From NCBI GenBank assembly GCA_965214485.1, contig CBDCBW010000017.1, forward strand, positions 1 to 64,000: a stretch of DNA of 64,000 nucleotides, written 5' to 3'. The notes below the pieces were generated by a model that worked only from the letters and a program-made list of their open reading frames with translations, had not been told where the DNA came from and searched no databases. Below, piece by piece: positions 36,122-43,932 of this stretch. A program made the translations under genes and the position numbers. Every line of letters begins with the position of its first letter. The first letter of the stretch is position 1. The stretch comes from JANQRZ01 sp965214485 (GTDB lineage: Bacteria; Bacteroidota; Rhodothermia; Rhodothermales; JANQRZ01).

Positions 36122-36703
36122 ATGTCTGCTCTCGCCCTCCACTCGCCCCGCCCCGCCTCTGTCGACCTCCTGCGCAGCGACCGCGCCTCGGCGCTCGTCC
36201 GCCTCGCCGGGATCGTCGGCTTCGCCCTGCTCGCCGTGCTCGGCGCGCAGGTCCGCATCTACCTCTGGGAGGTCCCGATCACGCTCCAGACGCTCGCCGT
36301 CTACGGCAGCGGCCTCTTCCTCGGCTGGCGCGGCGGGCTGCTCTCGATGGCGCTCTACCTCACGCTCGGGATGCTCTTTCCGGTCTTCGCGGGCGACGGC
36401 TATGGGCCGGCGTACCTCTTCGGCGCGGCCTCGGCGGGCTATCTCTTGGCCTTCCCACTCGTCGGTGCAGTTGTCGGCGCGATGTCTAAGCGCTGGAACA
36501 CCTTCGCCGGGTCGATCTTGTCGCTCGCGTGCGGCTCGGTCGTCTTGTTCACCCTCGGTGTCGTCTGGCTCCATTACGCCGCAGGCCACGCGACGTGGGG
36601 CGAGTCGATCTACAAAGGCTGGCTGCTCTTGGCGATCTGGGACTTCGCCAAGATTCTCCTCGTCGGCGCAGCCTACACCGGTGCCCGTCGGTTGACGGAT
36701 TAG
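36122..36703 (+). CDS. bioY: Biotin transporter BioY
   Basis: 193 residues with six hydrophobic segments. The family signature EVPITLQTLAVYGSGLFLG lies at about 57-75, followed by GWRGGLLSMALYLTLG and the AGDGYGPAYLFGAASAGYLL region. BioY is the substrate-binding S component of an ECF transporter and may also work alone. No ATPase or T component is nearby. It runs divergently from the enoyl-CoA hydratase gene. An IS630 element lies downstream. Confidence 0.93.
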   Translation: MSALALHSPRPASVDLLRSDRASALVRLAGIVGFALLAVLGAQVRIYLWEVPITLQTLAVYGSGLFLGWRGGLLSMALYLTLGMLFPVFAGDGYGPAYLFGAASAGYLLAFPLVGAVVGAMSKRWNTFAGSILSLACGSVVLFTLGVVWLHYAAGHATWGESIYKGWLLLAIWDFAKILLVGAAYTGARRLTD

Positions 36704-36977
36704 AGGCCGGCACCGCCCGGACCTTACAGGCCTAGGCCCCGTCACGTGAATCCGGGTCCTGGCTCGGCAAGGCCCCTGAAGGGCCCTGCGGCGTTGTCCT
36801 CCTCGCCCGATGCTACGGCATCCGGCTTGTCGGATGCCTGGCCGGGTCCCTCCAGGGGGCCGGGTCCCTCCGGGGTCTCTCGCTCGCCGACGGACCGACT
36901 TGCGTGACAGAGCCTAGTGCTGTGTCACGCTGTAGTTGTCAGGCCGATGCGTAGATTCGGGACCACCCACCCTGCAC

Positions 36978-37023
36978 TGCTATGCCGACCAAGCATTCCG
37001 TGCTATGCCGACCAAGCATTCCG
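36978..37023. repeat. 23-bp tandem duplication over the transposase start
   Basis: Two perfect 23-bp copies (36978-37000, 37001-37023), each containing ATGCCGACCAAGCATTCCG. The two ATGs (36982 and 37005) are in different frames; only the second reads into the transposase. Confidence 0.9.
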
Positions 37024-37478
37024 TTCGACTCGCCGACGACCAGCGCCACCACCTCGACCGCCTCACCCGCATAGGCACCGCGCACGCTAGGACGGTCTCT
37101 TACGCCCGCGCCCTTCTCCTCGTCGATGAGGCCGACGACGGTATGGCTTGGTCCGACGAGAAGGCCGCCGACGCGCTCGGGGTGAGCCCGCGCACCGTCG
37201 CCCGCCTTCGCAAGCAGTTCTGCGCCGAGGGGCTCGACGAGGCGCTCCGCCCCCGACGCCAGACGCCTGGACGGCCTCCGAAGATCGACGGTGCCGCTGA
37301 GGCTCATCTGATCGCGCTGGCGTGCTCCGAGCCTCCCGAGGGCCGGGCCGAGTGGAGCCTCCGGCTACTCGCAGATGAGTTTGTCGCCCTCGGTGTCTCG
37401 GAGCCGGTGAGCTATCAGACCGTCCGGCAGACGCTCAAAAAAACGCGCTCCGGCCCCACCGTCAGAGGAGTTGGGTGA
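37005..37478 (+). CDS. IS630 transposase, N-terminal part (orfA)
   Basis: 157 residues from MPTKHSVRLADDQRHHL. Helix-turn-helix DNA-binding segment at about 50-75 (EKAADALGVSPRTVARLRKQ), linker (RQTPGRPPKIDGA) and a second winged-helix segment (SLRLLADEFVALG). It ends shortly after an A7 run. In the -1 frame after the A7 the sequence continues as ALRPHRQRSWVIPPGQ, which is the normal continuation of IS630 transposases. A longer TTG start at 36936 is possible but crosses the duplicated segment. Confidence 0.85.
   Translation: MPTKHSVRLADDQRHHLDRLTRIGTAHARTVSYARALLLVDEADDGMAWSDEKAADALGVSPRTVARLRKQFCAEGLDEALRPRRQTPGRPPKIDGAAEAHLIALACSEPPEGRAEWSLRLLADEFVALGVSEPVSYQTVRQTLKKTRSGPTVRGVG
37437..37443 (+). 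promoter_or_regulatory. A7 slippery site for -1 frameshifting
   Basis: Seven consecutive A residues in CTC-AAA-AAA-ACG. Slipping back one base joins orfA to orfB in a continuous family-typical sequence. This is the expected control of transposase production in many IS elements. Confidence 0.75.
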
Positions 37479-38143
37479 TCCCGCCGGGACAGAGCGCGGC
37501 CTTCGTAGCCGACATGGAGGCGGTGCTCGCGCTCTACGCCGAGCCCTACGATCCCGCTCGGCCCGTCGTCTGCTTCGACGAGCGCCCATGCGTGCTCCGC
37601 TCCGAGGTACGCGCTCCGCTGCCTGCGCGACCGGGTGCAGAAGCGAGACAGGACCACGAGTATACACGCGGCGGGACGTGTTGCGCGCTGGCCGCCTTCG
37701 AGCCACTACGGGCGTGGCGGCAGGTGTGGGTGCTTCCGCAGCGTCGGCGCGTGGACTTCGCCGGGGTGGTTCGCCAACTCTGCGATGAGGTCTACCCCGA
37801 GGCCGAGACGGTGCGCCTGGTCTGCGACCGACTCAACACGCACGCGGCCGCTTCATTCTACAAAGCGTTCGGGCCCACCGAGGCCCGCCGGCTGGCAGCG
37901 AAGGTGGAGTTCGTTCACACGCCGGTGCATGGGTCGTGGCTCAATGCGGTCGAGGTCGAGTTGTCGGTGTTCGTGAAGCAGTGCTTGGGTCGGCGTCGAA
38001 TCGGGACCCTGCAGCGACTGCGGTCAGAGGCCGAAGCATGGGCGGCGCGGCGGAATGCCGAGGGCGGGACCGTCGCGTGGCAGATGACGACAGGAGACGC
38101 CCGGGTGAAGCTCGCGCGACTCTACCCGTCAGCGACCCCTTGA
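37475..38143 (+). CDS. IS630 transposase, catalytic part (orfB)
   Basis: Annotated from the GTG at 37475, but probably made by -1 frameshifting from orfA. The DDE core is visible: VVCFDERPCVLRSE (first Asp), VRLVCDRLNTHAA (second Asp) and HTPVHGSWLNAVEVELSVF (final Glu). HEYTRGGTCCALAAFEPL is the usual beta-strand region between the first two. The product lacks large truncations. orfA and orfB together give a transposase of about 370 residues, normal for the family. Confidence 0.88.
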   Translation: MIPPGQSAAFVADMEAVLALYAEPYDPARPVVCFDERPCVLRSEVRAPLPARPGAEARQDHEYTRGGTCCALAAFEPLRAWRQVWVLPQRRRVDFAGVVRQLCDEVYPEAETVRLVCDRLNTHAAASFYKAFGPTEARRLAAKVEFVHTPVHGSWLNAVEVELSVFVKQCLGRRRIGTLQRLRSEAEAWAARRNAEGGTVAWQMTTGDARVKLARLYPSATP

Positions 38144-38238
38144 CACAGCACTAGATGCACCGCATCGGGCGACGAGGTCAACGCCGACGCGCGGCGCACG
38201 GGCTGCCGAGAGCCTGTCAGAATCGAGTTGTCGTAGCA

Positions 38239-39447
38239 CTAGTCGTCTACGCCCCCGCTAGCCGGCACGACGCGCTCGGCTTCGCGGAGGGAGGCCTCGA
38301 CGGCTTCCGCCGCGCCGGGGAGGCCGCTCTCGGCCAAGCCGACCTCGCGCGGGAGGTCGTCGGCGAAGCGCTCGAAGGCCTGGTAGCCCGAGACGACGAT
38401 CGAGCGCGGGTCGAGCTCTTCGCCGAAGCGGTCGAGGCGGGCCGCGTCCTCGGCGACGGGGAAGCGAAGCTCCGAGGTCTGGACCTCGCGGGCGGCGCGC
38501 CGCTCGGGGTTCCACTCGCTGCCGAGGTACTCGGCGGCCTCGCCCTCGCCGAGGTAGGTCACCTCGAGGACGCCGTGGAACGTCAGCGTGTGCTCGTCGC
38601 CTCCGCGCTTGAGAATATCGTCGGCGGAGGTCGGGAAGCGGGTGGCGCGCTGCCCGCCGAAGCCGCCGAGGCTGCCCCCGCCGAAGCCGCCCCCGCCGGG
38701 GCCGCGAGCGGGGAGGAGGTAGAGCTGGTAGCCCTGCTCCTCGGCCGTGCCTGCGATGAGCGAGCGGAGCAGGTGACGCGGCGAGCCGCGGTAGGCCTTC
38801 CGCCGGTTCGCCTGCCAGCGCGCCCACTCGGTCTCGTCGGCGGGCTCCATCGCCTCGAAGAGCGGTTCACCGTCGAAGAAGTTCGAGGTGCGCGTCGCCT
38901 CGAAGCTCGTCAGGTCGTAGCGGACGCGGTAGCCCAGCGCCCGGTTCTCGATGACGAGGGGCTCGCGCGCGGTGGCGGTGAGCGTGCCGAGGCGCTCGTC
39001 GAAGTCGAGCACGTAGGGGTTCAGAATCTCGGTCTCCGCCGCGTTGGCGCTCTCGCCGAGGAAGCGGTGGCGGAAGCGCTCGTAGCGCCGCTGCCACCGC
39101 GCGTCCTCCCGCCCCTCGACCGTGACCTCGCCGAGGGCGAACTCCGACGCCTTCAGCCGGAAGTCGACCGTCCGCGGGCCTGCCTTGCGGAGGACGAGGT
39201 CCTCGGCGGCAGTCTCGAACCCGATGACGGACGCGACGAGCCGGTGCGCGCCGAGGGGCACACTGCCGAGCCGGTAGCGCCCGGCGGCGTCCGTGGTGGT
39301 GCCACGCTGCGTCTGCGCGAGGAAGACGTGCGCGCCCGGCAGCGGGTCGCCGGCGGCGTCGGTGACGGTGCCGGAGAGGACGGCCGACGCGGGCTGCGCG
39401 AACGCAGGGGCGGCGAGGAGGAGGGCGAGGCCAGCGAGGGCGCGCAT
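38239..39447 (-). CDS. Secreted protein with carboxypeptidase-like regulatory domain
   Basis: 402 residues; signal peptide MRALAGLALLLAAPAFAQ. A CarboxypepD-reg-like beta-sandwich follows (about 22-105, LSGTVTDAAGDPLPGAHVFL, TTTDAAGRYRLGSVPLG, VIGFET) of the kind found at the start of SusC/TonB-dependent proteins. A domain unlike a beta-barrel follows (EDARWQRRYERFRHRFLGES, VLDFDERLGTL, YLGEGEAAEYLGSEW). There is no plug or barrel, so it is not a TonB receptor. A periplasmic or outer-membrane-associated role is likely; the function is unknown. Confidence 0.75.
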   Translation of the reverse strand: MRALAGLALLLAAPAFAQPASAVLSGTVTDAAGDPLPGAHVFLAQTQRGTTTDAAGRYRLGSVPLGAHRLVASVIGFETAAEDLVLRKAGPRTVDFRLKASEFALGEVTVEGREDARWQRRYERFRHRFLGESANAAETEILNPYVLDFDERLGTLTATAREPLVIENRALGYRVRYDLTSFEATRTSNFFDGEPLFEAMEPADETEWARWQANRRKAYRGSPRHLLRSLIAGTAEEQGYQLYLLPARGPGGGGFGGGSLGGFGGQRATRFPTSADDILKRGGDEHTLTFHGVLEVTYLGEGEAAEYLGSEWNPERRAAREVQTSELRFPVAEDAARLDRFGEELDPRSIVVSGYQAFERFADDLPREVGLAESGLPGAAEAVEASLREAERVVPASGGVDD

Positions 39448-39704
39448 CGGCAGTGGGGTGGACGGGTGTGGGACGGAACGCCTCGGACGGTCCGGCTAGT
39501 CTACATCCTCCGGGGCACTTCCGCCGGACCCGGCCCGGCGGGCTGCCCACGAATGGGGACACCGCGCCCGGCCTCCAGCGAGCGACGGGCTGCGCTGCGC
39601 CGCCGTCGCGCCGTTGGACCCGGCTTTGCGGAGGAACGGCTCGGGGCCGCGTTACTCCCGCCGAGGCCCAGGCGGCTCCTCTACCGAACCAACCCTTGCG
39701 TCCG

Positions 39705-40400
39705 ATGCTCTCGATGCCCGCTCCGCTCTTCGCCCGCGCCTTCTCGCCCCGACGCCGCACCACCCGGCACACCGTGCTCTTCGGCTTCGGGGTGCTCGCG
39801 TTGCTCTTCCTCCTCGCTGGGTGTGACTACCACGACGACGACCGCGACCCCCGCTACCCGGTCGGGAACCCGGACAACGGCGTTCGCTCTTTCACCTTCT
39901 CGCTCTGCGACACCGACAACCGGGGTGACTGCCGGTTCGGCCTCACCTTCAGCGCGGACAGCGTCGAGGTGCAGTACGACACCGACGACGAGTTCTATCC
40001 CCAACTCGCCTCGCTTCTGACGCCGAACGCCGTGGACGAGGGCGTCGTGCTGCTCTACGTCTCCGACGTGGTCGATGCCAATGGCCTCCGGCGCAACGGC
40101 TGGACTGCGCTCCCGCTCACGCTCGGGTACGACCTCGAAGGCAACGCCGATGGCAGCCCGGACGGGTTCATCGACTACACCCTCACGACGACCTACACCT
40201 ACGACGTGCGCCGCCTCTGGGTCAACCTCGTCGCCTCCGACGTCTTCACGCTCGGCTTCCTCGACCGCACCGAGGGGCTGCTGGCAAAGCTGGACCGGCT
40301 CGACTTCCGCCTCGTCACGATTCCGGGCGGCAACTTCAACAAGGGCCTCGACTACTCGAACTACGAAGCGGTCAAGCAAGCCTACGGGCTGCCAGACTGA
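39705..40400 (+). CDS. Lipoprotein of unknown function
   Basis: 231 residues from MLSMPAPLFARAFSP (an ATG three codons later is also possible). After a basic stretch a hydrophobic segment ends in a lipobox (FLLAGC, Cys about 40). The mature part is acidic and beta-rich (YHDDDRDPRYPVGNPDNGVR, VEVQYDTDDEFYPQLASLL, IDYTLTTTYTYDVRRLWVNL). No family is recognised. The longer open frame upstream of 39705 has no signal-like sequence and was discarded. Confidence 0.65.
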   Translation: MLSMPAPLFARAFSPRRRTTRHTVLFGFGVLALLFLLAGCDYHDDDRDPRYPVGNPDNGVRSFTFSLCDTDNRGDCRFGLTFSADSVEVQYDTDDEFYPQLASLLTPNAVDEGVVLLYVSDVVDANGLRRNGWTALPLTLGYDLEGNADGSPDGFIDYTLTTTYTYDVRRLWVNLVASDVFTLGFLDRTEGLLAKLDRLDFRLVTIPGGNFNKGLDYSNYEAVKQAYGLPD

Positions 40401-40482
40401 ACAGGTTGAAGTGGGAAGGAACGGGAAGCGCCGTGTTCGGGTGAGCGCGGCGCTTCCCGTGCGAAACGACCCCGCCCCGTCG

Positions 40483-40697
40483 TTAAGTCAACGTCAGTCG
40501 CGGGTTGAGAAATGCCTTCAAGAGTATTCAAACGCCGATGAACTCTTTCCCCTCACACCGAGTCGTCCCCGACCCCAATCGGGGACCCACAGACTTTGCA
40601 AGCCCGGTGGGTCCCCGCCTTCGCGGGGGTGACGTATTTCTGCGTTGGGGTAGGATTCCCGAGCCAAAACGCTTTTTCAACCCGCGACTCAGGTTAA
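40483..40697. mobile_element. MITE-like element with terminal inverted repeats
   Basis: Left arm (40483-40512) and right arm (40673-40697) share an inverted core AGTCGCGGGTTGARAAA and both are bounded by TTAA. The 215-bp interior has no gene but contains two hairpins, CGTCCCCGACC/GGGGAC and GTCCCCGCCTTCGCGGGG. It accounts for most of the 341-bp gap between the lipoprotein and TPR genes. Such a structure suggests a non-autonomous element moved by a transposase elsewhere. Confidence 0.55.
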
Positions 40698-40741
40698 GGC
40701 AGTCGTAGGAACAGCGCCAAAATCGAAACAGTACATCTGCC

Positions 40742-41926
40742 ATGTTTGCCTCGCCAGGGTTCCCTCTCCTCTTCCGGCAGCTGCTCGGCGTCTGCCTGCT
40801 GGCCGCCGCCCCGCTGCCGGTGCACGCGCAGACCGCCTCCGTGCTCGACAACCCGGTGTTCAAGGCCGAGGCCACGCGCGGGCTGGACCTGCTCTACAAC
40901 ATGGAGTTCGCCGAGGCTGAGGCCATCTTCGACCGCCTCGCGGCGCGGCACCCGGAGCACCCCGTCGCGCCGTTCCTCCAGGCCCTCGTCCCGTGGTGGC
41001 AGATCCTCATGGACCTCTCCGACACGCGCCACGACGACGCCTTCCTCGACCGGATGGACGAGGTCGTCGAGCGCGCCGACCGCCTCCTGCGCCGCGACAG
41101 GGACAACCTCGACGCGCAGTTCTTCAAGGGCGCGGCGCTCGGCTTCCGGGGCCGCCTCCAGAGCAACCGACGCCGCTGGCTCAAGGCCGCCCTCGACGGC
41201 AAGCGCGCGATGGGCTACGTCCTCGACGTGGCCGACGAGAGCCCCGCCAACGCCGACTTCGTCTTCGGGCGCGGCATCTACGACTACTACGCCGCCGCCG
41301 TCCCCGAGCGCTACGCGTGGAGCAAGCCGTTCATGGGGATGTTCCCCGAGGGCAGCAAGGCGCGCGGCCTCGCCGCGCTCCACCGGACTTTCCGCGACGG
41401 CAGCTACCTCCGCGCCGAGGCCGCCTACTTCCTGCTCCAGATTTATTACCTCTTCGAGCGCGACTACGCCAAGACCCAGCAGTTCATCGGCTGGCTCCGG
41501 CAGGAGTACCCGGACAACGCCTTCTTCCACGCGATGGAGGGCCGCATCTACTCCCGCTTTGGGGACTGGGAGCAGTCCGAGGCGGTCTTCCAGACCGTCA
41601 TGCGCCGCCACGCCCGGGGCGACACCGGCTACAACGACGCCCTCGCCGAGCAGGCGCTCTACTACCTCGGGCGCAGCCAGCAGCTACGCCGCAACCACGG
41701 CCAGGCCCTCGCCCTCTTCTACCGGCTCGAACGGATCGCCGAAACCCGCCCGCAGCCGAGCGCTTTCCAGACCCTCGGTCGCCTCCGCCAGGGCATGAGC
41801 CACGACGCGCGCGGCGAGCGGGACAAAGCCCTCCAGCGCTACCGACAGGTCCTCCGCCTCGACGACTTCGCCGGGGCCCACGACAGCGCCCGCCGCTACA
41901 TGGATCGCCCCTACGGACGCTCCTAA
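40742..41926 (+). CDS. Exported tetratricopeptide-repeat protein
   Basis: 394 residues with a signal peptide (FRQLLGVCLLAAAPLPVHAQ). TPR-like helical pairs appear throughout (MEFAEAEAIFDRLAARHPEH, AYFLLQIYYLFERDYAKTQQ, AEQALYYLGRSQQLRRNHGQ). It is related to uncharacterised Bacteroidota TPR proteins of about 400 residues. It lies 73 bp upstream of the VWA protein gene on the same strand with a hairpin in between. Confidence 0.78.
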   Translation: MFASPGFPLLFRQLLGVCLLAAAPLPVHAQTASVLDNPVFKAEATRGLDLLYNMEFAEAEAIFDRLAARHPEHPVAPFLQALVPWWQILMDLSDTRHDDAFLDRMDEVVERADRLLRRDRDNLDAQFFKGAALGFRGRLQSNRRRWLKAALDGKRAMGYVLDVADESPANADFVFGRGIYDYYAAAVPERYAWSKPFMGMFPEGSKARGLAALHRTFRDGSYLRAEAAYFLLQIYYLFERDYAKTQQFIGWLRQEYPDNAFFHAMEGRIYSRFGDWEQSEAVFQTVMRRHARGDTGYNDALAEQALYYLGRSQQLRRNHGQALALFYRLERIAETRPQPSAFQTLGRLRQGMSHDARGERDKALQRYRQVLRLDDFAGAHDSARRYMDRPYGRS

Positions 41927-41932
41927 CGACGA

Positions 41933-41984
41933 GCGACGAGCTAGGAACGACGGGTGCATCCCCCGTTCGTCACTCGTCGCTCAA
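41933..41984. repeat. Quasi-palindromic intergenic hairpin
   Basis: GAGCGACGAG (41933-41942) pairs perfectly with CTCGTCGCTC (41975-41984), and the interior AACGACGGG/CCCGTTCGT also pairs. It shares CGTCGYTCAAAACTCG with the spacer between panB and surE (49533-49636), so it is a dispersed repeat. Confidence 0.65.
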
Positions 41985-41999
41985 AACTCGCTACTCGAC

Positions 42000-43097
42000 A
42001 TGTTTTTCCGCTACTCCGAGTGGGACGAGAGCCGCCACGGCCAGAACCTCCCCACCTTCGACCGGCTCCTCGACCTCTTCCAGCAGCTCCTCTTCCACAC
42101 CGGCGGCGACGCCGACGAGGCGCTGAGCTGGCTCACCCAGCTCGACAACAAGTACGGCCTCGGCGACGGCGAGATGGGCATCGGGGACTTCATCGAGGAG
42201 CTGAAGCGCCGCGGCCTCATCGAGCGCGACCCCACGGGCGCCGTCCAGATCACCGCGAAGGGCGAGCGCGGGCTGCGGCAGCGCTCGCTCGAAGACATCT
42301 TCTCCCACCTCCGCAAGAGCGGACGCGGCAACCACAAGACCCCGCACGCCGGAGCCGGAGACGAGCGCCTCCCCGAGACCCGGCCGTTCAGCTTCGGCGA
42401 CGACATCCACGCGCTCGACGTGACCGGCACCCTCTCGAACGCCTTCCGGCGCGGCGGGCTGGGCGACTTCTCGCTCTCCGAGGACGACTTCCAGGTCTTC
42501 GAGACCGACCACCACTCGTCCGTGGCGACCGTCCTGATGATCGACCTCAGCCACTCGATGATCCTCTACGGCGAGGACCGGATCACCCCGGCGCGCAAGA
42601 CCGCGATGGCCCTCGCCGAGCTCATCATGACGCAGTACCCGAAGGACACGCTCGACATCGTCGCGTTCGGGAATGAGGCGTGGGAGGTCGAGGTCAAGGA
42701 CCTGCCGTACCTCCAGGTCGGGCCGTTCCACACCAACACCCGGGCGGGCCTGGAGCGCGCCCGGACGATCCTCCGCCGCCGGAAGAACCGCAACAAGCAG
42801 GTCTTCATGATCACCGACGGCAAGCCCAGCGCCCACTTCGAGGCCGGGCGGCTCTATAAAAATGCCTATGGCCTCGACCGCAAGATCGTCAACAAAGTCC
42901 TCGACGAAGCCGCGATCTGCCGCCGCGAGGGCATCACGATCACGACCTTCATGATCGCCCGCGACCCCTACCTCCAGAACTTCGTCCGCCAGCTCACCGA
43001 GACGAACCAGGGCCGGGCGTACTACGCCTCGCTCGACGACCTCGGCGGGTTCATCTTCGAGGACTACGTCCGCAACCGGCGCAAATTCACCCGATGA
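42000..43097 (+). CDS. VWA-domain protein
   Basis: 365 residues without a signal peptide. The N-terminal about 130 residues are helical (RLLDLFQQLLFHTGGDADEA, IEELKRRGLIERDPTG). The von Willebrand A domain starts near 175 (VATVLMIDLSHSMILYG) with the MIDAS motif DLSHS and a downstream ITDGKPSAHFEA. The organisation resembles bacterial 'VWA with CoxE-like' cytoplasmic proteins. The partner is unknown; many such proteins work with MoxR-type ATPases, but none is nearby. A short frameshifted lipoprotein reading frame overlaps its stop. Confidence 0.82.
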   Translation: MFFRYSEWDESRHGQNLPTFDRLLDLFQQLLFHTGGDADEALSWLTQLDNKYGLGDGEMGIGDFIEELKRRGLIERDPTGAVQITAKGERGLRQRSLEDIFSHLRKSGRGNHKTPHAGAGDERLPETRPFSFGDDIHALDVTGTLSNAFRRGGLGDFSLSEDDFQVFETDHHSSVATVLMIDLSHSMILYGEDRITPARKTAMALAELIMTQYPKDTLDIVAFGNEAWEVEVKDLPYLQVGPFHTNTRAGLERARTILRRRKNRNKQVFMITDGKPSAHFEAGRLYKNAYGLDRKIVNKVLDEAAICRREGITITTFMIARDPYLQNFVRQLTETNQGRAYYASLDDLGGFIFEDYVRNRRKFTR

Positions 43098-43334
43098 CAC
43101 GCCGTAGGGCTCACCGCCCTCCTGATCGTCTCCACGACGGGAGGCGGGTGCAACGTAAACCCCTTCGACCAGGCGCAGGTGCCGCCTGAGGGGCTGGAGC
43201 CGTTCCCGGCCCCAGCGCTCAGCGCCGGGGAGCTGTACACCGTGTGGGTCTTCCGCGACGATCCCGAGGGCGCGGGCGATGGGTTCACCAGCACCAGCAC
43301 CCCCTACACCGGCACCGCGATCTTCATCCCCTGA
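43094..43334 (+). pseudogene. Frameshifted small lipoprotein gene
   Basis: An ATG overlapping the VWA stop (ATGA) begins M-T-R-R. In the adjacent frame a lipoprotein-like sequence follows without its own start codon: GLTALLIVSTTGGGC, then a mature part with VNPFDQAQVPPEGLEPFPAP, SAGELYTVWVFRDDPEGAG and TGTAIFIP before TGA at 43332-43334. A single-base shift near 43104 would give an intact lipoprotein of about 80 residues coupled to the VWA gene. Either the gene is broken or the sequence has an error. Confidence 0.5.
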
Positions 43335-43385
43335 GAAGACCTTCGTAAGGGGTCCATGTTTAGGCAGCGATTCGCCCGCATATTA

Positions 43386-43500
43386 ATACCAGTTCGCTGG
43401 ATTGCTGAGTCCTCGCCAGCGCCGCTGCTGTGCGGTCCCGCCCGACCCTGACCGGGAATGACTATAATGGAAGGCGACGCGCAAACTCAGCGACTTAGTA
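43386..43500 (+). mobile_element. MITE-like element, copy A
   Basis: A 27-bp head beginning ATACCAGTTCGCTGGATT is followed by a hairpin-prone CCCGC...CCGGGAATGAC block. The tail GCAAACTCAGCGACTTAGTA is an imperfect inverted copy of the head. The same head, hairpin and tail occur in inverted orientation at 55637-55728. Confidence 0.6.
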
Positions 43501-43807
43501 GCACCACTTGGGGTCAGGTCTCCCGTTGGGGTATGTCTCCTGCGAAAGGGCGTTTGTGAGGCCCAGAGTCTCACGAAGGAAAACTTTCGGTCGCCCGCGT
43601 GACCTTGCGTGCGCTCTTTTCTCGTATGTACGGGAGAGCCCGCCAAACACAAGAGTAATGAGGGGCAGGCTCGAGGATGAAGTGCAGGCTCTCGATAGAG
43701 AACGAACGTTCTTTGGTTGTGCGACATTACACCGTAGCGCCCACCACGTAAGATCGGGGTGCTACCGGGGCGACAGGCTTGGTGGTGGGGCCTGTCGCCC
43801 TTTCTTT
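43501..43807 (+). ncRNA. Non-coding hairpin-rich stretch, possible small RNA
   Basis: About 300 bp without a believable gene between the MITE and uppS. Several stems can be drawn (GTGAGGCCCAGAGTCTCAC; GAGCC/GGCTC around 43632-43665; AGAACGAACGTTCT near 43698), and the stretch ends in a strong rho-independent terminator with no gene before it. That is what a small stable RNA or a long leader would look like. I could not match it to 6S RNA, RNase P RNA, SRP RNA or tmRNA. Confidence 0.3.
43768..43807 (+). terminator. Strong rho-independent terminator
   Basis: Perfect 11-bp stem GGGCGACAGGC (43768-43778) with GCCTGTCGCCC (43790-43800) followed by TTTCTTT. It is oriented to stop transcription entering uppS from the left. 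Confidence 0.85.
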
Positions 43808-43932
43808 ATGGCCTGTCGGTACGGCCGGTGAGGAGTCGCGGGAGCCCTGCTTTCGACCCGATTTTCACGTGGTCGGTCGGAGGGGGCAGCGTACCTTGCG
43901 AAGCTGCCGCTGATCCACTCTCCCGCCGCCCC

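Larger units (their letters stand above)
36915..38153 (+). mobile_element. Intact IS630-family insertion sequence
   Basis: Perfect 13-bp terminal inverted repeats TAGTGCTGTGTCA (36915-36927) and TGACACAGCACTA (38141-38153), each with the outer TA that IS630 elements duplicate. Length is about 1.24 kb. It contains one two-part transposase gene with an A7 slippery site. The ends match exactly, so the insertion looks recent and potentially active. Confidence 0.9.

Noticed and set aside
39453..39704. N-terminal extension of the lipoprotein at 39705
   Set aside because: The sequence before 39705 is Arg/Pro-rich shadow sequence, and the signal peptide and lipobox follow the later start.
43501..43807. 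6S RNA, RNase P RNA, SRP RNA or tmRNA
   Set aside because: None of the characteristic conserved sequences of these RNAs could be found; left as an unassigned structured stretch.
43508..43831. 107-residue open frame before uppS
   Set aside because: It runs through the strong terminator at 43768-43807, has no domain or signal, and its codon use is unlike genes here.
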